Source: Solen grandis
Lineage: Eukaryota; Mollusca; Bivalvia; Adapedonta; Solenidae
Length of the DNA stretch: 64,000 nt
Direction of reading: 5' to 3'
NCBI GenBank assembly: GCA_021229015.1
Contig: CM037778.1
Coordinates: 84,088,848 to 84,152,847, forward strand
A model generated the notes under the pieces. That model was not told the origin of the DNA, ran no database searches, and worked only from the letters and a program-made list of their open reading frames with translations. Within the stretch, counting starts at the first letter, position 1. Each line of letters starts with the position of its first letter. The translations under genes were made by a program, and so were the position numbers. Positions 41,901 through 47,900 of this stretch are shown here, piece by piece.

Positions 41901-44900
41901 CAATTTATTGTATATCATGTATTATCGCTAATACTTTGACAAAAGCATGGTCATTTACACAATATAAAGGGATGGTCGGCAAGAAAATTGTTAAGGCCGC
42001 TGAAAATCGATAATATATAAAGACTTGATGCCAACTTGGCTTATTTGCAAAGGGATTTAGTAGGGATTGTGCAATCTTGAGAAGATGGAAGCGACTGTGA
42101 TACCGTTAACGATGCTCAAATATTAGGACGTCGCGGACAAGAAAAACGGTGCGCAAAGGGTTCCAATATGATATTGGAACCAAATATTCAAGGAGACCCA
42201 TCGTTGCCAAATTGTCTACAAAATAATTAAACGTCCTTGTACTGTATTTCTCCTTTAGCAATGAAAATGACATTCAAGCTGTGATACCGATAAAATGCAG
42301 TATTAGAGTCAATTATTTTCGCCAATTTTTCTTTCAAAAACTGGATAAACATTTTCGTTAACTCCGTCAGACAAAAGGCATGAAACATATTTCCTTGTTG
42401 CATAAACTATTGAAACCACTTTCGACTTTTTGGGTAGACGCTTTAGCTCTCGGAAAGAACGAGGCACGGCGATTTTAAGGGGCAGAACATGTTTATTATA
42501 TTGTTTCCCGAAAAAGAAATCAGTTATCATTATGCGACTAATAATTTCTACATCCTTCTATCATTAAGTCTTTCAATAGAATGAGACATATAATTTCGTC
42601 TGCGCTTCTTGTTATATATCAAACAGTATGAACGGAATCCTAAACAATGTAGAGTAAGTTCTAAGTAACATCATCTTTTTTTATCGAGTACTCGATTGTC
42701 ATCTCACAAGCATCAATGACGCGAAGGATATTCCAGATAATAAGATAATTACATAATCTTTGCATGGTTGGTCTATTTAAAAAACTTAAAATTTCTTTAG
42801 TAAATTAAATATATAGGTTAAAGGTTTAGTCATTTTATGATTCTCAATAATGTTTAATGTTTAACCTGAACACTAAGGTGACATGGTCATCCATTTCAGC
42901 ATCAATTTCTTTGGCAACCTGCAGTTCATTACCAGAAATGGTAAAAACGCCATCTGGTGTCTGTGACTTTATTGAGTAGGCTAGGTCGCCAGGCAACATA
43001 TCCGCATCTGTTGCTATCAGCATATGTACAGACTCTCCCACGGAAGTCCCCTCCTTCACCGGTAGGATTCCAGGAGTAGAAAAAACAGGTTCTAAAATAA
43101 AAACAGTTTAATCTATTCATTCATACCTCAAGAAAATTGCATTTGATTGAGTTGGATTCAGATCTTTAGAACTAAAGGGTATCCAACCTTCCATGACACT
43201 ACAAATTCTAGCTATCTCTCCCATGGAAAAGCGTTATAATGAAATGCATTATAATTATCTATATATTCAAATCGAACGTAGTTAAATGACAAGTCATTTG
43301 CTTTAAATAACTATCCAGAATGATGTAAAAATGTATGTCTCTTGACTAAATTTATAAAATGATTGCACCTTAGCTAGCCGTGTCAGCTTTATACAAGAGA
43401 CATTCGGACCATATAGTTTCGCATCAGACAGTTTCTTTTTTGACAGAGAACACCACTTCAGGGACAGATTGCATCATAATTTGTTTTAAACAGCGCTCTT
43501 ATAATTATATGATTTTCGAAATACATGATGTTAATACATGTATTTTCCGTTGACGAATAGCGTCAAGTTGTAACTTGCTGTTTGCTGAATCGTAGCGATG
43601 CCGTTTAAATACTGATATATACTACTTCCTGGGTGCTCAATTCCTTGTATACAACATCTCAAAATACTGATTTACTGTGAAAGAAACATTAAACCTTAAC
43701 CTAATTCATCTAATTATACATTGTATTAAGTACAAGGTGATAGGAAATTTAAATAGATGTTTAATTGAATAGATCCTTTTTCGCATGAGAATAAAAACAT
43801 CACACACACACGCAAAATAATTGCCTGTATGATCAATTCTTCGAGATCAGACACTCAATAATTTATAAGGTCTTATACTGCATACTTCTCTTCAGAACAT
43901 TGAAAGGCATGAAGTTACATTTTATCTCCTAAAGAATAGATATCCTACTTCACAGTTTTGAAATAAAAATGAGACAATATTCAAATTCAATATACAAAAT
44001 AAAATAAATATTACTCTGTACCTTTCATTGTTGATATATGTTGTGTGTGTATATGGACAGAAGAGCCTCTTAAGATTTTAAGATCGTATGAGATTGGATA
44101 ACACTCGATATGACAGTACAATACGCTGCATGGAATTTCCTATTTATATTGAAATGGGGTTCATGGCATAAGAAGTTAAAGGATAACAATCATGAGCTAA
44201 GTACTATATTTCGAGAGCCATGCAATATTATGTTGTATGTGATATTATCAACAGTGTAGAGAAACCAATTATATAAATCAAAGTTCTTGCAATAAGGACT
44301 TTTCCTAACATAAAACCTTAATTTAAAAAATCATTGTCTAACTCAAAGCATACACACCTGTTTCCAAAGTGATAGCCACCTCATGTGTACCTGTTCCAAT
44401 ATTAGGTGCTGCAGCACCATCTATTGCAACAATTTCTAGCACGTATGTCACTTTTTTTGCATAATCTAGTTTCGATGGATCGGCCACGGTAATGATACCA
44501 CTGGTTGAGCCAATCACAAAATGATCACTGTCCTCTCCTGAAACATTTATATCATGTTGCCAAATGAGAAGAATATCGGTGAATATTAGTTGATAGTTCT
44601 TTCATAAATGATGTAAAAAGTAAAAGATATAAGTTGAAACTAAACTCAGATTGTTTTAAATGAATGTCAATTCGTTTCCAATGTCAATATTTCTGTTTGA
44701 TATATGCGGTGTTAGTCGTAACAACAATAGTATAAAAAAATTAGTGATAGACAATTATGTACATTATTTCCATTAGTTATTCTAATTTTGATTTATCTTT
44801 ATTCGTTCTAAATAAAAACTTGACATTAGTCTCAGTGTAGTAAAAATCTAGCGGAATGTAGTTTTAAATGGTATATCGAATTCCATTTTTGTTTCATTAC

Positions 44901-47900
44901 CATTTATGTATTTACAATTTGAATGTAATTTAAAATATGCTTCATATAGAATAACCAGCTATAAACAAGAGGGACATGGTTGCCCATAAATTGCTCGCCA
45001 GAATTAATTTGCTACGGAAATAATGTTTTGAGTAAAGAGAAAAAAAATCCGGAAAATGCTCATTTCTCTGCAGTTTCAACCAAATCTGAACAGCGGTTCA
45101 GGAGAAGCTAACAATTTGAATTTAAAGTTTAGCTTTGATGGTCATCGTGTTTAGTTGACCAGAACCATTTTAGCTATATTGTAAGGTACCACACTTCGTT
45201 TAAGGTAAATTTCCTGAAAAATGGTTCCGCTTTGTCTTTGACCACTTAACATCTACCAAGATAATCGAAGTACCCTAATGAACAATTAGGAAACGTTGTT
45301 TATCTCCGAGAAATGCCATGAGGTCCGAAATGTAGCGGAACCATTACAGATACTTTAACTTGATATGGAGATATCGTTTTTTGTGTTGATTTTTTTAGCT
45401 CTGGTGGCAGTTTTATTCAGCGGACCAGAACCGTTTCAGCTATTTTTGTACAGAACTACAACAGGATCATTTCTCTGCAATGTTATCAAAACACGCTAAG
45501 CGGTTAAGGACGATTCTCATTCAATATCAAAGTTGACGAACACAGTAAAATCTGTTGTTTTTTGTTTGTTTTTGTTGGGTTTTTTTCCCCTTTTTTTTTG
45601 ATAATTCAAGATTCATTACTCCTTACCTGGAGAAATGGTCATTACACTTTAACAAGTTTGAAGATTGTTTCAGAATTCAAGGTGGTAAAGATTTTATAAA
45701 TTGTGGACGACCTAATTCTATTTTTACTCCTGGTGACCATTACCTACTTGTCAAAAGGATTAGAACAAAATGTACAGTACTATTCAATTATCATTTCAGC
45801 TGAGTTTCATTAAAATCTAAATCTTGGAGCTACTGCTTGGGATAATACCTACCAATTGTTAGTAATGGAACATACCAATACTCGATTATCTGCTGTGTTT
45901 TGGCTTCAGAATATTATTAATTAATCGTGTTACGATTTCAAAACCAAATTAATCCCTCCCTTTTTTTTACTTTAAGTTAATAGGTTTCATAAACTTACCT
46001 GATATAGAATATTCCTTGATTTGGTTATTCGGTGAAGTTTTGTCTGCATCTGTAGCGGTGGCTCTCAGTACTTCGTCCCCTGTTTACAGAATTCTTATGC
46101 CTGATATAATCCATGAATCAATCATACAATAATTAAAAGTATACATGAAACATTCAAAGATGCTAATATATTTTGTATACATTCTGGTTACAATTACCAA
46201 ATTATAATATCTTCTGTTATAAATAAGAGTTTGGAATCATATTTCAACCAAACGTTACGCATGAATAACAGATATGAATGCACATATTCAATTTTGCATC
46301 TTTATCAATTTTATTTTTTTAACTAGACGTTAAACTATCATACCATACTCACCTGCAGGCGTATTTTCATTTAGATTCTTTTCACTTGGTGTGTCCTTAA
46401 AGACAGGATTATTATCGTTAACATCAGTGATAGAAACAGTCACTAGTCCAGTGTCCGTGTATTTCCCATCTGTCACACTGGGAAAATAAAAAATATACTG
46501 TGAAAAAAGTTAATGACGCAAAACAAATACGTGACATTGAAACTTTTTATTAGCAATTTTTGTTAATTCCGAATTTATTCAGATTTTACCTTTAATTGGG
46601 TATGTCGGTATGTCACGCATACGTATGAACTATTATAGAACGGAGCAGTGGTAGCTAAGAATTTAGAACAAGGGACAATCATCCATTTCCTTTGATCTTT
46701 CAAACGATTTTTTCTGGTAAAGCCTTAGGTGAATCTGCTGATATTTTGGAATCAAATGATAATACGTGTTCTAGGAAAGGTTTAATTCAAATAAGCATTT
46801 CCTCACAGCTCTACTAATCTAGTACATTTCTCACCATATATGACGTACATAACATTGACAAGATACTACAGACACCCTTCTTGAAATACAGAAGTAGCCT
46901 AAATGCACACGAATAAGGCAATGAAGTATATTTTTGATTGCCTTCATTCGTAAATAAAAACAATACAAGTTGAATTATGTTAGCTCTGAATCACCCCTTG
47001 TATACAGTTGTATACCCGCACATTTTTGGGCGAAAACAATATAAAGGGATATACTATGTTTTTGCCAGAACATGAAGAAACAGAAGGATCTTATCAGTTA
47101 TTATTACGCGCCTAATGATTTCTTCACCCTTTCTGTCTGTACGGTCTAAGTCTTTTTTTGAGTAAGTCTCAACTATTACCGTCGTTTAATCCTGGTATTC
47201 AACGGGCGTTTAACTTTTTTAAATGAAAGAAGTCTTTCAATAGATTGAATTATATAGTGAAGATTTATCCTCATAATATTTTACATATTTACAACAAAAG
47301 GAGATTTGATTTTAAACCTGATCTCTAAAGTCACACTACTATCCACTTCTGCATCAATGTCTTTGGCAACCTGGAGTTCATTGCCAGAAATGGTAAAAAC
47401 GCCATCTGGTGTCTGTGACGTAATGTCGTATTTTAATTCGGACGGCAATTTATCCGCATCTGTGGCCATCAGCATATGTACAGACTCTCCCAAGGAAGTC
47501 CCCTCCTTCACCGGTGGGATTGCAAGACTGGCCAACACAGGTTCTGAATAAACATTTTTATAAATCTTATCATAATCTTAATTTATTTGAACTGAAAAAA
47601 AAATAAATTACTCATATCTCAAGGAGACTGCATTTGACTCTAGTTCGATTGAGATCTTTAGAAATAAAGGCTATCCAAAACGCTAGCTATCTTTTCCGTA
47701 GGAAAGCGTGTGTAAATAAATACAACAAAATTATCTATATTACTTAAATCGAACAGTAGTTAATTGTAGTACTATATTCCCAGAGCTAAACGATTTTACG
47801 TTGTATTTGATATCATCAAAAAAAGTAGAACAACCAATTTTCTGAATCAAAATTTTACAATAAGGAATATTTATTTCCGAAATAAAAAACAAATATCAAT

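Noticed and set aside
47306..47551. Plus-strand frame of 81 codons
   Set aside because: It is the mirror of cadherin exon a1. The frames at 37876-38082, 6126-6428, 11042-11281 and 36657-36842 likewise lie opposite exons a3, c9, c8 and b3.
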